A DNA stretch of 64,000 nt from Gelidibacter japonicus (GTDB lineage: Bacteria > Bacteroidota > Bacteroidia > Flavobacteriales > Flavobacteriaceae). The translations under genes and the position numbers were made by a program. Positions 55,071 to 63,553 of this stretch are shown piece by piece. The notes below the pieces were generated by a model that saw nothing but the letters and a program-made list of their open reading frames with translations, did no database searches and was not told where the DNA came from. Every line of letters starts with the position of its first letter. Within the stretch, counting starts at the first letter, position 1. The stretch is taken from contig NZ_BJKB01000002.1 of assembly GCF_010725055.1 (NCBI RefSeq), positions 372,001 through 436,000 of the forward strand, written 5' to 3'.

Positions 55071-56378
55071 TTAGGATGTCACTACATCTCCATAAAGATC
55101 AAAATCTTCAGCTTCAGTAATTGTAACAGTAGCGAACTCTCCTGTTTTTAAATAATTTTTGGTGGCATCAATCAGCACTTCGTTGTCTACGTCTGGCGAG
55201 TCAAATTCAGTACGTCCAATAAAGTAATTACCCTCTTTACGATCAATGACCACTTTAAACTCCTGCCCTATTTTGGCTTGGTTCAACTCCCAAGAAATTT
55301 GGGATTGGATTTCCATAATCTGGTTGGCACGATCTTGCTTGACTTCTTGTGGCACATCGTCCTCCAAATTATAGGCATGTGTATTCTCTTCATGACTATA
55401 GGTAAAACAGCCCAAACGTTCAAAACGCATGTCGGTAACCCATTGTTTCAATTCCTGGAAATTTTCTTCTGTTTCTCCTGGATAACCTACAATTAAGGTG
55501 GTTCTAATCGCCATTTCTGGAACTGCACTTCTAAATTCCTTAAGCAGTTTTGTCGTTTTTTCCTTAGTGGTTCCGCGACGCATGCTTTTAAGAATATTAT
55601 TGGAAATATGTTGCAACGGAATATCAAGGTAGTTACAAATCTTTGGCTCGCGTTTCATTACGTCTAATACATCCATCGGGAATCCCGTTGGAAACGCATA
55701 ATGCAAACGGATCCACTCCACACCCTCTACTTTTACAAGCGCTTCAAGTAATTCTGCAAGGTTTCGTTTTTTATATAAATCGAGTCCGTAATAGGTTAAA
55801 TCTTGGGCAATCAAAATTAATTCCTTTACTCCTTTGGCTGCCAATTTTTCAGCTTCAACAATAATCTCTTCAATTGGTGTGGAGCGATGTTTGCCACGCA
55901 TAATTGGAATAGCACAAAAACTACAAGGTCTGTCGCAGCCTTCGGCAATTTTTAAATAAGCATAATTTTTTGGAGTTGTCGTTAAACGTTCACCAATGAG
56001 TTCATGCTTGTAATCGGCACCCAACACTTTTAATAACCCCGGTAATTCCGTAGTTCCAAAATACTGGTCCACATTCGGAATTTCCTTTTGTAAATCTGGT
56101 TTATAACGCTCACTCAAGCATCCGGTTACGAAAACCTTATCCACTTCACCATCTTCCTTTTTTTGCATAAATTCGAGAATGGTATTGATGCTTTCTTCTT
56201 TCGCATTATTGATAAAACCACAGGTATTGATCACTACAATATTGCCCTCCTCTTCATGCACCACATCTTTACCGCTCGCCTTTAGTTGTCCCATAAGGAC
56301 TTCACTGTCATAAACATTCTTGCTACAACCTAAGGTCACAACGTTTATGCGGTTCTTTTTAAGCGACTTCGTTCTCAT
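55071..56378 (-). CDS. rimO: Ribosomal protein S12 methylthiotransferase RimO
   Basis: Radical-SAM enzyme that methylthiolates Asp88 of ribosomal protein S12. The start at 56378 (MRTKSLKKNRINVVTLGCSKN) gives 435 residues; an in-frame ATG at 56468 lies upstream of the TATCTTTG element at 56399-56406. Cysteines for the auxiliary cluster are in TLGCSKN (about 18), NTCGF (about 54) and GCLSERY (about 87); the radical-SAM triad is CDRPCSFC (about 154-161). The C-terminal TRAM domain starts near 370. Product and length fit RimO rather than MiaB. Confidence 0.94.
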   Translation of the reverse strand: MRTKSLKKNRINVVTLGCSKNVYDSEVLMGQLKASGKDVVHEEEGNIVVINTCGFINNAKEESINTILEFMQKKEDGEVDKVFVTGCLSERYKPDLQKEIPNVDQYFGTTELPGLLKVLGADYKHELIGERLTTTPKNYAYLKIAEGCDRPCSFCAIPIMRGKHRSTPIEEIIVEAEKLAAKGVKELILIAQDLTYYGLDLYKKRNLAELLEALVKVEGVEWIRLHYAFPTGFPMDVLDVMKREPKICNYLDIPLQHISNNILKSMRRGTTKEKTTKLLKEFRSAVPEMAIRTTLIVGYPGETEENFQELKQWVTDMRFERLGCFTYSHEENTHAYNLEDDVPQEVKQDRANQIMEIQSQISWELNQAKIGQEFKVVIDRKEGNYFIGRTEFDSPDVDNEVLIDATKNYLKTGEFATVTITEAEDFDLYGDVVTS

Positions 56379-56398
56379 ATTCAAAAAAATTAAGTGTG

Positions 56399-56406
56399 CA
56401 AAGATA
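56399..56406 (-). promoter_or_regulatory. -7 element fixing the rimO start (TATCTTTG)
   Basis: Exact TAnnTTTG match on the minus strand, 20 bases upstream of the ATG at 56378 and downstream of the in-frame ATG at 56468. Confidence 0.5.
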
Positions 56407-56510
56407 CATAATGAAAACGATTTACGAATTACGATTTGCGATTGATAATTGTAATATGGACTTAACATGATCTATGGAACCTTGAATCCTGGATTTGGAA
56501 TTTTTTTCTC

Positions 56511-56560
56511 CCGCAGATGCGCCCATCCGGTCGGGCAGGTAGCGAAGATTTTCGCAGAAG
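56511..56560. repeat. GC-rich intergenic repeat, copy 4
   Basis: Core GCCCATCCGGTCGGGCAGGT flanked by CGCAGATGC and GCGAAGATTTTCGCAGA; in the opposite orientation it resembles the element at 21414-21464. GC content is well above the flanks. Confidence 0.5.
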
Positions 56561-56564
56561 GCAA

Positions 56565-56596
<32 letters not shown>

Positions 56597-56630
56597 GACT
56601 GCTTGAAAACAATTAGCAACATTACAACTT

Positions 56631-56680
56631 CTCCTCCTTTTTAAGGAGGAGTTGCTTCTGCTTCAGTAAAGAAGCAGAAG
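56631..56680. repeat. Two adjacent perfect hairpins
   Basis: CTCCTCCTT (56631-56639) with AAGGAGGAG (56643-56651), then CTTCTGCTTC (56655-56664) with GAAGCAGAAG (56671-56680). They look like parts of a palindromic dispersed element rather than terminators, since no U-tract follows. Confidence 0.6.
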
Positions 56681-56797
56681 ACGAGGTGGTTTTCAACTTG
56701 CACAAATTCAATGCTTATACCTGTTCTGCTTTACTACCTGATTGTCGAATGAGAACAAACCCTTCCGACTTCATTCCGTATCCCCGGGATGAAGCCA

Positions 56798-56818
56798 CCT
56801 TCCCTTTGAAAGGGAAGG
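56798..56818. repeat. Perfect 10-base hairpin of the CCTTCCCTTT type
   Basis: CCTTCCCTTT (56798-56807), G, AAAGGGAAGG (56809-56818). Just to the left, CTTCAT (56769-56774) and ATGAAG (56789-56794) form another arm pair around CCCCGGG. Such sequences recur between genes in Flavobacteriaceae, to my knowledge. Confidence 0.55.
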
Positions 56819-56880
56819 AATTAATTGGGTTATGTTTGATTGAAAATAGCGCAATAAATTTTGCTTCATCGGCTGAACTC

Positions 56881-56913
56881 TGAAGGCTGAAGGCTGAAGT
56901 CTGAAGTCTGAAC
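56881..56913. repeat. Seven-base tandem repeat
   Basis: TGAAGGC, TGAAGGC, TGAAGTC, TGAAGTC, TGAAC: about four and a half units of period 7. Confidence 0.8.
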
Positions 56914-57021
56914 TTAAAATTCTTCAATCATTAATCAAACTTCATTACCAACCCATCTGCCGTCATCAAATAAATTAAACTTTTTAATCTTTTGGATGTC
57001 TAACTATCAAAATCCCTTCGT

Positions 57022-58092
57022 ATGAAAACTATCTGGTTATCCGTTATTGCGTTATGCATTCTGGGTTTTAGTTGCTCTACTGATCCTTCTGAAATCCAAG
57101 AGCCACAAGAAGACAATATTTATTTTCCCTCAATAAATTCAGACGAATGGGAAACTATTTCTCCGACTGATTTGAAATGGGATCAAACTAAACTTCAGCC
57201 ACTTTTAGATTATCTCGAATTAAAAAACACCAAAAGCTTTATCATCTTGTACAATGGAAAGATTGCCGTTGAAGCGTATTTCAATGAACATTCCTCTACA
57301 TCCCCATGGTATTGGGCCAGTGCGGGAAAAACTCTCACCTCTACTGTTGTTGGAATTGCTGAAGATGATGGTTTATTGAATATCAATAACAAGGTGTCGG
57401 ACTATTTAGGAACGGGTTGGACCACCGCACCATTGGAAAAAGAAAACTTGATAACCTGTAAAAACCTATTGTCCATGGATTCTGGTCTTGATGATAGTAT
57501 GGGAGATAATGTTTCACCAGAAAATTTGCGATACATTGCAGATGCTGGAACACGATGGGCCTATCACAATGTGTATGTAAAACTGCAAGATGTCGTCGCA
57601 GAAGCCAGTGATCAAAGTTGGAACACCTATTTCAACAGCTCTTTAAAAAACAAAATCGGAATGTCTGGAACTTGGCTTCCTCTTGATGATTTGAGCGTGT
57701 ATTGGAGCAACACCAGAAGTATGGCACGATTTGGGTTAATGAAATATGCCAAAGGTAAATGGGAAAACACCCAAATTGTTTCAGAGAACTATATAAATGA
57801 TGCCACCAATACATCTCAGAACATCAACGAATCCTATGGTTATTTGTGGTGGCTCAACGGTAAATCAAGCTATCATTTACCTCAAACCCAACTGAAATTT
57901 AATGGAAGCCTCATCCCCAATGCTCCAGCCGATATGTTTGCTGCCTTGGGTAAAAACGATCAAAAAATCTACATCGTGCCCAGCAAAAAACTAGTAGTTA
58001 TCAGAATGGGAGAAGCTGCAGATGCGGCTAATTTTGGACTATCAGATTTTGATAATACTTTGTGGTCCAAAATTAATGCTCTCACAAATTAA
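57022..58092 (+). CDS. Serine hydrolase, class C beta-lactamase-like, lipoprotein
   Basis: A 356-residue envelope protein with lipobox cysteine in LGFSCSTD (about residue 18). The catalytic S-x-x-K is S100-A-G-K103 (WASAGKTLTS) and the Y-x-N is Y181-H-N183; a KTG-like third motif is not clear. This is the serine beta-lactamase/esterase fold used also by D-aminopeptidases and esterases, so resistance is not implied. Its last 4 bases overlap the convergent amidase gene. Confidence 0.85.
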   Translation: MKTIWLSVIALCILGFSCSTDPSEIQEPQEDNIYFPSINSDEWETISPTDLKWDQTKLQPLLDYLELKNTKSFIILYNGKIAVEAYFNEHSSTSPWYWASAGKTLTSTVVGIAEDDGLLNINNKVSDYLGTGWTTAPLEKENLITCKNLLSMDSGLDDSMGDNVSPENLRYIADAGTRWAYHNVYVKLQDVVAEASDQSWNTYFNSSLKNKIGMSGTWLPLDDLSVYWSNTRSMARFGLMKYAKGKWENTQIVSENYINDATNTSQNINESYGYLWWLNGKSSYHLPQTQLKFNGSLIPNAPADMFAALGKNDQKIYIVPSKKLVVIRMGEAADAANFGLSDFDNTLWSKINALTN

Positions 58093-59747
58093 TTATAATT
58101 TTCAGGGGCAACACGTCGCTTTGAAGCTTGTTCATAAGTATAGGCCCAAGACAAAAGGGAGGCTTCAGTCAAAGGCTTCCCTATAAACGTCAAACCTTTT
58201 GGTGCACCATTGTCGGTATACCCCATTGGTACCGTGATGGCTGGGTATTCAGCTACAGCTGCAAAACCAGCGTGATAATTATTTATGGATAAAATTCCGT
58301 CTAAATCATCTCTTTCTAATGGCGTATCAAAAAAGAATTTACCATTGGTTTTGAGGGTAGTTTTAATCTCCGAAAATTCTTTGTCTGTAGCTGAATCGGC
58401 AACAATTCCTGCAAACAGACTCTGACCATAAGGCATCGTCGACATGGAATCCTTCTGGTTGAAGGCCATGACATCTTGTACGGACTTTACTGTCAAGTTA
58501 GAATCTCCTGAAGTTTTGATATAGTTTGGAAGATCATTTTTCATATCCAAATTGAGAAGTCTCAAAAAATCTGGTAATTCCACTTTTTCTGGTTCAATTT
58601 CAATGATAATGGCACCTTGGGTTTTTAAATCTTCAATAGCACGCACATAAAGAGAGTCTTCCAACAAGGTTGTGAAAGCTCCCAAACGCTTGCCTCTCAG
58701 CTTGTTTTCCTTAAAGTTATTCTCGTAGTAGGATGTGCCTTCTAAATCTCTCTTGACAGATTTTGGATCCGTATCATCAAAACCAACCAAGGCATCCAAT
58801 AGTATGGCAGTATCCGTGACATTCTTGGCCATAGGTCCTGGAGTGTCCAATGTTGATGAAATAGGCACAATGCCGCGCCTGCTCAATAACCCGACAGTCG
58901 GTTTTAGTCCCACCCCCGAATTTTGACTGGCAGGTGATAAGATTGAACCAGAAGTTTCAGTTCCAACAGCAGCAACACAAAAATTCGCGGCCACCGCCAC
59001 CCCACTACCTGAACTCGATCCACCAGTATCCATGATCTTTCGACCGTACGGATTTAAGGTTTGGCCGCCAATGGCACTATAACCACTTGGGCAATCGCCA
59101 CAGAAGAAATAGGCCCATTCGCTTAAGTTAGCCTTTCCTAAGATCAGTGCGCCTTGCTCTTTCAAACGTTCTACAATAAATGCATCCTTGGCGTTATTGT
59201 TTTGAAATGCCACAGCTCCAGAAGTTGTTGGCATTCCTTCGGTATTGATATTATCTTTTAAAAGGATTGGCATTCCGAAAATGGGATGTTTTTGCATTTT
59301 ATTCTTAACATCGACATCCTTTTGTTGAGCTTCAGAAATAACATACGGATTCAAAGAAATTACTGAGTTTAGGGACAGATCATTTTCGCGATCAAAGGCT
59401 CTGATACGATAGAGATAGAATTTGGTTAAATCTTCATAAGACAATTTCCCATCTTGAATATGTTGCTGTAAGGTTGGAATATCCTGTTCTAAAATCAATG
59501 GCTTTAGAGCATTGTATTTATCTATGGTGAAATCTGATAAGTCTTTGTTGAAAGGTTCCCACAATTTTGAATTATCAATGTACTTCGAATCCAGCACCTT
59601 GAATTCAGTAAATTCCTTTGTAGAAATGGCACTGATATCTGTGGACGACTTTTCAGCTCCTTCTTCGCTCTTTTCAGTGTTTTTACAAGAGCAAACAATC
59701 ATCAATGTTATACAGAACAAAATTGGTTTCATACTTCGAATTTTCAT
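58089..59747 (-). CDS. Amidase signature family enzyme, lipoprotein
   Basis: A 552-residue amidohydrolase of the Ser-cisSer-Lys type. The catalytic Lys is in [17 protein letters not shown] (about 162) and the Ser pair in [10 protein letters not shown] (about 240-249) and ETSGSILSP (about 265, the nucleophile). An N-terminal lipobox (MIVCSCKN) suggests lipid anchoring, with Met6 (59732) an alternative start. It could act on amide-containing envelope or environmental compounds; it is not GatA, which lacks a signal and sits with gatB/gatC. Confidence 0.88.
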   Translation of the reverse strand: MKIRSMKPILFCITLMIVCSCKNTEKSEEGAEKSSTDISAISTKEFTEFKVLDSKYIDNSKLWEPFNKDLSDFTIDKYNALKPLILEQDIPTLQQHIQDGKLSYEDLTKFYLYRIRAFDRENDLSLNSVISLNPYVISEAQQKDVDVKNKMQKHPIFGMPILLKDNINTEGMPTTSGAVAFQNNNAKDAFIVERLKEQGALILGKANLSEWAYFFCGDCPSGYSAIGGQTLNPYGRKIMDTGGSSSGSGVAVAANFCVAAVGTETSGSILSPASQNSGVGLKPTVGLLSRRGIVPISSTLDTPGPMAKNVTDTAILLDALVGFDDTDPKSVKRDLEGTSYYENNFKENKLRGKRLGAFTTLLEDSLYVRAIEDLKTQGAIIIEIEPEKVELPDFLRLLNLDMKNDLPNYIKTSGDSNLTVKSVQDVMAFNQKDSMSTMPYGQSLFAGIVADSATDKEFSEIKTTLKTNGKFFFDTPLERDDLDGILSINNYHAGFAAVAEYPAITVPMGYTDNGAPKGLTFIGKPLTEASLLSWAYTYEQASKRRVAPENYN

Positions 59748-59892
59748 TAAAAATACTCAAAAGGAATTGATTATTCAAAACGGATATGAATATAAGAGGA
59801 GATTATGGAGCTCATAATCGAGAAATTTGTTGGCGAAAAATACCAACAACGTCTGAAGGTCCAAAAGATGAATTTGGGTATACAAGACAAAG

Positions 59893-59912
59893 ATTCCTGC
59901 CTTCGCAGGAAT
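59893..59912. repeat. ATTCCTGC / GCAGGAAT inverted repeat
   Basis: A perfect 8-base inverted repeat around CTTC, ending 3 bases before the ftsY stop. This 'attcctgcgaaggcaggaat' type of palindrome recurs between genes in many Flavobacteriaceae. It could act as the ftsY terminator, though no U-tract follows. Confidence 0.5.
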
Positions 59913-59915
59913 TGA

Positions 59916-60869
59916 CTATTTGAAAAAGGAATCTACAAATTCAAATTTATTGAAGACTTGCAAATCGTCTATACCCTCGCCAACTCCAATATATTTTACT
60001 GGAATCTTAAACTGATCAGAAATTCCGATGACCACGCCACCCTTAGCGGTGCCGTCCAACTTTGTAACAGCCAATGAAGTCACCTCTGTGGCTGCCGTAA
60101 ATTGTTTGGCTTGCTCAAAAGCATTTTGACCTGTAGAACCATCCAATACCAAAAGTACCTCGTGAGGTGCATCAGCAATTACTTTTTGCATGACCCGTTT
60201 GATTTTGGTCAACTCGTTCATCAAATTGACTTTGTTGTGCAGACGTCCAGCTGTGTCTATAATAACAACATCGGCATTTTGGTTTACGCCACTTTTCAAG
60301 GTATCAAAAGCGACAGATGCTGGATCACTGCCAAAATTTTGGCGTACCATAGGGACATCCACACGATCTGCCCATATTTGCAACTGATCGATGGCAGCCG
60401 CTCTAAAAGTGTCTGCAGCGCCAAGAACTACGTTTAGACCTTGTTTTTTGAATTGTGATGCCAATTTACCAATAGTCGTTGTTTTCCCAACGCCATTGAC
60501 ACCCACAACCATAATAACATAAGGTTTTTTGTCGGCTGGAACGGTAAATTCTGTTGCGTTACCACTATCTACTTCAGATAGCAGACCAGCTATTTCTTCA
60601 CGTAAAATTTGATTGAGCTCAGAAGTTCCTAAATATTTATCCTTAGCAACGCGCTCTTCAATACGATCAATGATTTTTAAAGTGGTGTTTACACCTACAT
60701 CACTTGATACTAATATTTCTTCCAGATCATCAAGGACATAATCATCAACTTTTGATTTTCCTGCAACCGCCTTATTGAGCTTGGTGAAGAAAGAGGTTTT
60801 AGATTTCTCCAAACCTTTATCTAAGGTTTCCTTTTTTTCTGAAGTGAATATTTTTTTAAAAAAGCTCAT
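59916..60869 (-). CDS. ftsY: Signal recognition particle receptor FtsY
   Basis: SRP receptor GTPase for co-translational membrane targeting. The 317-residue product is the short form lacking a long acidic A domain. G motifs: G1 GVNGVGKTT (about 123-131), DTAGRLHNK (about 207-215), TKLDGTAKGG (about 268-277), and the closing GVGEGIDDLQVFNKFEFVDSFF. It follows rpmB-rpmG-DUF4295 in the same orientation, a conserved Bacteroidota order, but a terminator and a spacer intervene. Confidence 0.96.
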   Translation of the reverse strand: MSFFKKIFTSEKKETLDKGLEKSKTSFFTKLNKAVAGKSKVDDYVLDDLEEILVSSDVGVNTTLKIIDRIEERVAKDKYLGTSELNQILREEIAGLLSEVDSGNATEFTVPADKKPYVIMVVGVNGVGKTTTIGKLASQFKKQGLNVVLGAADTFRAAAIDQLQIWADRVDVPMVRQNFGSDPASVAFDTLKSGVNQNADVVIIDTAGRLHNKVNLMNELTKIKRVMQKVIADAPHEVLLVLDGSTGQNAFEQAKQFTAATEVTSLAVTKLDGTAKGGVVIGISDQFKIPVKYIGVGEGIDDLQVFNKFEFVDSFFK

Positions 60870-61241
60870 TTGTTTTGAGGTGTTTATTGTTAAGCCGTTT
60901 TTATAGTTCGAAAGACGGATTTATGTTAGAGATTACAAATCGCCAACCATTTTTGGATTATCGAATTCATGAATGCTTTGCTTTTGCCGCGGTAGCCATT
61001 TTATTTTGATAGCTGAGCTTGTCGAAGTCATCAAAATTAAAAGTTATAGCGGAAAACCGGTCTATTAAATCCGTAAGGTTTTTTTGGAGACCTCGTGGGT
61101 TTAAAAGGTAGCGCCCAAACTCTTATAACAAATATTAGTCCCTAAAGCTCAAACTGCTAATTTGTCATATTTAACTCAAATATAGACATAAAAAAACTGC
61201 TTTCAAATGAAAGCAGTTTTTATAAAATACACTGAATATAT
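60870..61241. other. Spacer between ftsY and the DUF4295 gene
   Basis: 372 bases without a gene. It holds an 'agctgagcttgtcgaagtc' stretch (61012-61032) of a kind dispersed in flavobacterial genomes, a degenerate 'gagacctcgtgggttt' stretch (61087-61103) and a terminator (61193-61220). No TAnnTTTG promoter for ftsY was recognised. Confidence 0.5.
61193..61220. terminator. Terminator of the rpmB-rpmG-DUF4295 operon
   Basis: AAAACTGCTTTC (61193-61204) pairs with GAAAGCAGTTTT (61209-61220) around AAAT. On the minus strand a T-tract follows. It lies 22 bases past the DUF4295 stop. Confidence 0.9.
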
Positions 61242-61394
61242 TTATTTTTTATTTAAAAAATCGTCAACAAACTCAGGTGCCATTACCGATTCGACAAATT
61301 GGTAAGCCCCTGTTTTTGGAGATTTAACCATTTTTATTGCTTTGGTTAATCTCTTAGATCCTTTTTGTAACGATGCTACTGATTTCTTTGCCAT
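61242..61394 (-). CDS. DUF4295 family protein
   Basis: A 50-residue basic protein, MAKKSVASLQKGSKRLTKAI at the start and VDDFLNKK at the end, characteristic of DUF4295. It is found next to rpmG/rpmB in most Bacteroidota, which suggests a ribosome-associated role, but none is proven to my knowledge. The small, Lys-rich composition fits RNA binding. Confidence 0.92.
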   Translation of the reverse strand: MAKKSVASLQKGSKRLTKAIKMVKSPKTGAYQFVESVMAPEFVDDFLNKK

Positions 61395-61440
61395 TGTAAA
61401 ACTTATTTTTACAATTCCCATGAAATATGGGAATCTAGAT

Positions 61441-61623
61441 TTATTTTATCTCTTTGTGAACTGTCATACGCTTAAGGATAGGATTAAATTTCTTAATCTC
61501 CATTCTGTCTGGCGTATTCTTTTTGTTTTTCGTGGTGATGTAACGAGACGTTCCTGGCTGACCAGACTCTTTGTGCTCAGTACACTCTAATATGACTTGT
61601 ATTCTATTTCCCTTTTTTGCCAT
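61441..61623 (-). CDS. rpmG: 50S ribosomal protein L33
   Basis: A 60-residue ribosomal protein with the L33 pattern [18 protein letters not shown] ... [21 protein letters not shown]. It has one cysteine, so it is the zinc-free (C-) type without the CxxC pair. It lies 26 bases after rpmB. Confidence 0.96.
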   Translation of the reverse strand: MAKKGNRIQVILECTEHKESGQPGTSRYITTKNKKNTPDRMEIKKFNPILKRMTVHKEIK

Positions 61624-61649
61624 TATCTTAACTTTTTAGCTTGTGGCTA

Positions 61650-61886
61650 TTATTTTAAAAACCCTTTAGATTTTGCCTCTTTAATTGCAGCAGAAATTCC
61701 AATTTTATTGATGGTTTTCAACGCAGAAGTAGAAACTTTTAAAGTTACCCATTTATCTTCCTCAGGAATATAAAAACGTTTTTTGATCAAATTCGCATCA
61801 AATTTACGTTTTGTTTTATTCATAGCGTGAGATACGTTGTTTCCAACCATCGCTTTTTTTCCAGTAAGTTCACAAACTCTTGACAT
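61650..61886 (-). CDS. rpmB: 50S ribosomal protein L28
   Basis: A 78-residue ribosomal protein, SRVCELTGKKAMVGNNVSHA at the start, then KRKFDANLIKKRFYIPEE; the classic L28 layout. First gene of the rpmB-rpmG-DUF4295 operon behind a strong promoter. Confidence 0.97.
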   Translation of the reverse strand: MSRVCELTGKKAMVGNNVSHAMNKTKRKFDANLIKKRFYIPEEDKWVTLKVSTSALKTINKIGISAAIKEAKSKGFLK

Positions 61887-61923
61887 TCTTTCTAACTTTA
61901 ATAATGTTATTTAAAACAGTTTG

Positions 61924-61955
61924 CAAATTTAGTAAAACTTTACAATACCAACAAA
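61924..61955 (-). promoter_or_regulatory. Promoter of the rpmB operon (TTTG, 20-base spacer, TAAATTTG)
   Basis: On the minus strand TTTG (61952-61955), 20 bases, then TAAATTTG (61924-61931), 37 bases before the rpmB ATG. It overlaps the end of the cinA spacer. Confidence 0.75.
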
Positions 61956-61964
61956 CTTAAATTG

Positions 61965-63212
61965 TTACTTTTTTGAAATTTCTTTCTGCAGCATTTCAAA
62001 GGCTTTGTTTGTGGCTCTATTTATGACTTTGTGGCGATGATCTCCAAATGTAAATCGTTCAGAAAACACCTTATCCTTGGTAGCGATGGCTATATGAACG
62101 GTACCAATCTCAGCATCTGCATCACCTTTGGTAGGTCCAGCATTTCCGGTGGTAGCGATAGCATAGTCTGAATCAAATAAGGTTAAGACTGATTTAGCCA
62201 TGGCCTCAACAACCTCTTTGCTTACTACAGAAAACTCAGAAATCAATTCAGGATCAATCTTTAAAACATCCACCTTGGATTGAGTGGCGTAACTGACCAC
62301 ACTTCCTTTAAAATACTGAGAGGCTCCCGCAATAGCCGTAAAGGATTCTGCAATTTTGCCTCCAGTACAACTTTCAGCTGTGGCTACTGTTTTTCCTAAA
62401 GCCATTAACTGTTGGCCAATAACAGCTTCAATAGATTCATCACGTTCAAAACCAATAAAAACATCTTTAATTTGCGGCAACAGCAATTCAATTTGATGTT
62501 TAATTTCAATCTGAATCAGATGCTTGTCCATGGATTTTCCAGAAAGGCGCAATCGAACTCTTCCCAAACTTGGCAAATAGGCCAACTTGATATAAGGTGG
62601 CAAATGGCTTTCCCAGGCTTCAATTCGCTCTGCCAAAGCACTTTCGCCAAGACCATAAGTCAGTAAGGTTTCGTGTTGGATATAAGGAAACTTAAATCGT
62701 TTTATGAGCTTAGGTATAACCGCATCCTCAATAAGTCCCCGCATTTCATAAGGCACACCAGGCAACGATATAAATATCTTTCCGTTCTTTTCAAGCCACA
62801 TTCCCGGAGCACTCCCGTGCAGGTTCATCAGCACCTGTGCTTTCGAAGGTACAAGAGCTTGATCTAAACTAAGTTGGGGAGGTGTTTTATTGGTAAAATC
62901 TCCCCAAATTCGTTTGATATTGTCGGTAACTTCATCATTTCTGATAAGTGTGTCATTAAAGTATTCGGCAATGGTTTTTTTGGTGATATCGTCTTTGGTT
63001 GGTCCCAATCCGCCAGTGATAATGATGATATTGGCATTCTCTTCAGCTTCCTTAAACGACTTTATGATGTGCTCTTTATCATCTTGAACAGAAGTAATCT
63101 GATACACGGATACACCAATCTTATTAAGTTGTTTGGCTATAAATGCAGAATTGGTATCGACAATCTGACCAATTAGGATCTCGTCTCCAATAGTAATAAT
63201 TTCAGCTAACAT
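61965..63212 (-). CDS. cinA: CinA family protein (NMN deamidase / ADP-ribose pyrophosphatase type)
   Basis: A 415-residue two-domain protein: an N-terminal MoCF-like domain (about 1-170, with TIGDEILIGQIVDTNSAFIA and TGGLGPTKDD) and a C-terminal CinA domain (about 255-412, with TAESCTGGKIAESFT and TTGNAGP). The C-terminal domain in the family deamidates nicotinamide mononucleotide for NAD recycling. Its ATG shares one base with the Hpt gene stop (TGATG). Confidence 0.93.
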   Translation of the reverse strand: MLAEIITIGDEILIGQIVDTNSAFIAKQLNKIGVSVYQITSVQDDKEHIIKSFKEAEENANIIIITGGLGPTKDDITKKTIAEYFNDTLIRNDEVTDNIKRIWGDFTNKTPPQLSLDQALVPSKAQVLMNLHGSAPGMWLEKNGKIFISLPGVPYEMRGLIEDAVIPKLIKRFKFPYIQHETLLTYGLGESALAERIEAWESHLPPYIKLAYLPSLGRVRLRLSGKSMDKHLIQIEIKHQIELLLPQIKDVFIGFERDESIEAVIGQQLMALGKTVATAESCTGGKIAESFTAIAGASQYFKGSVVSYATQSKVDVLKIDPELISEFSVVSKEVVEAMAKSVLTLFDSDYAIATTGNAGPTKGDADAEIGTVHIAIATKDKVFSERFTFGDHRHKVINRATNKAFEMLQKEISKK

Positions 63213-63553
63213 CAGAGATTGAAATCCTTTTTAATTTCTGCAGCTGTTTTTTCTATCGCCTTCAAAACGGTCTTCAATTCCTTCGAAATATCCTCGTTTT
63301 TCTTTTCTAATTTACCCCAATCCTGAACGGTGATCAAATCTTCCAAGACCCCAAGTTCAAAAAGATCAATAGTCGGCTTCATCTTATGAGCGGCCTGATA
63401 GGTAGTATAATAATCTGCTTCTGCAACGGCTTTTTTAAGTCGCGCGGCATCTTCCGGAACCTCTTCCAAAAAAGCGGCGGCAATTGCCATGACAAAATCC
63501 TCATCACCATCGGCCAGTTCACGTACGCGATAAAGTTTATAGTTTTCTTCCAT
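63212..63553 (-). CDS. Stand-alone Hpt domain protein
   Basis: A 113-residue histidine phosphotransfer protein: four-helix bundle with the phospho-accepting His at 56 in AAHKMKPTIDLF, embedded in a typical Hpt helix. Some residues around it differ from the common HxxKGxxxxxG form (K is present, the following G is P). It would relay phosphate between a hybrid kinase and a response regulator elsewhere in the genome. It abuts the FAH gene upstream and overlaps cinA. Confidence 0.8.
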   Translation of the reverse strand: MEENYKLYRVRELADGDEDFVMAIAAAFLEEVPEDAARLKKAVAEADYYTTYQAAHKMKPTIDLFELGVLEDLITVQDWGKLEKKNEDISKELKTVLKAIEKTAAEIKKDFNL

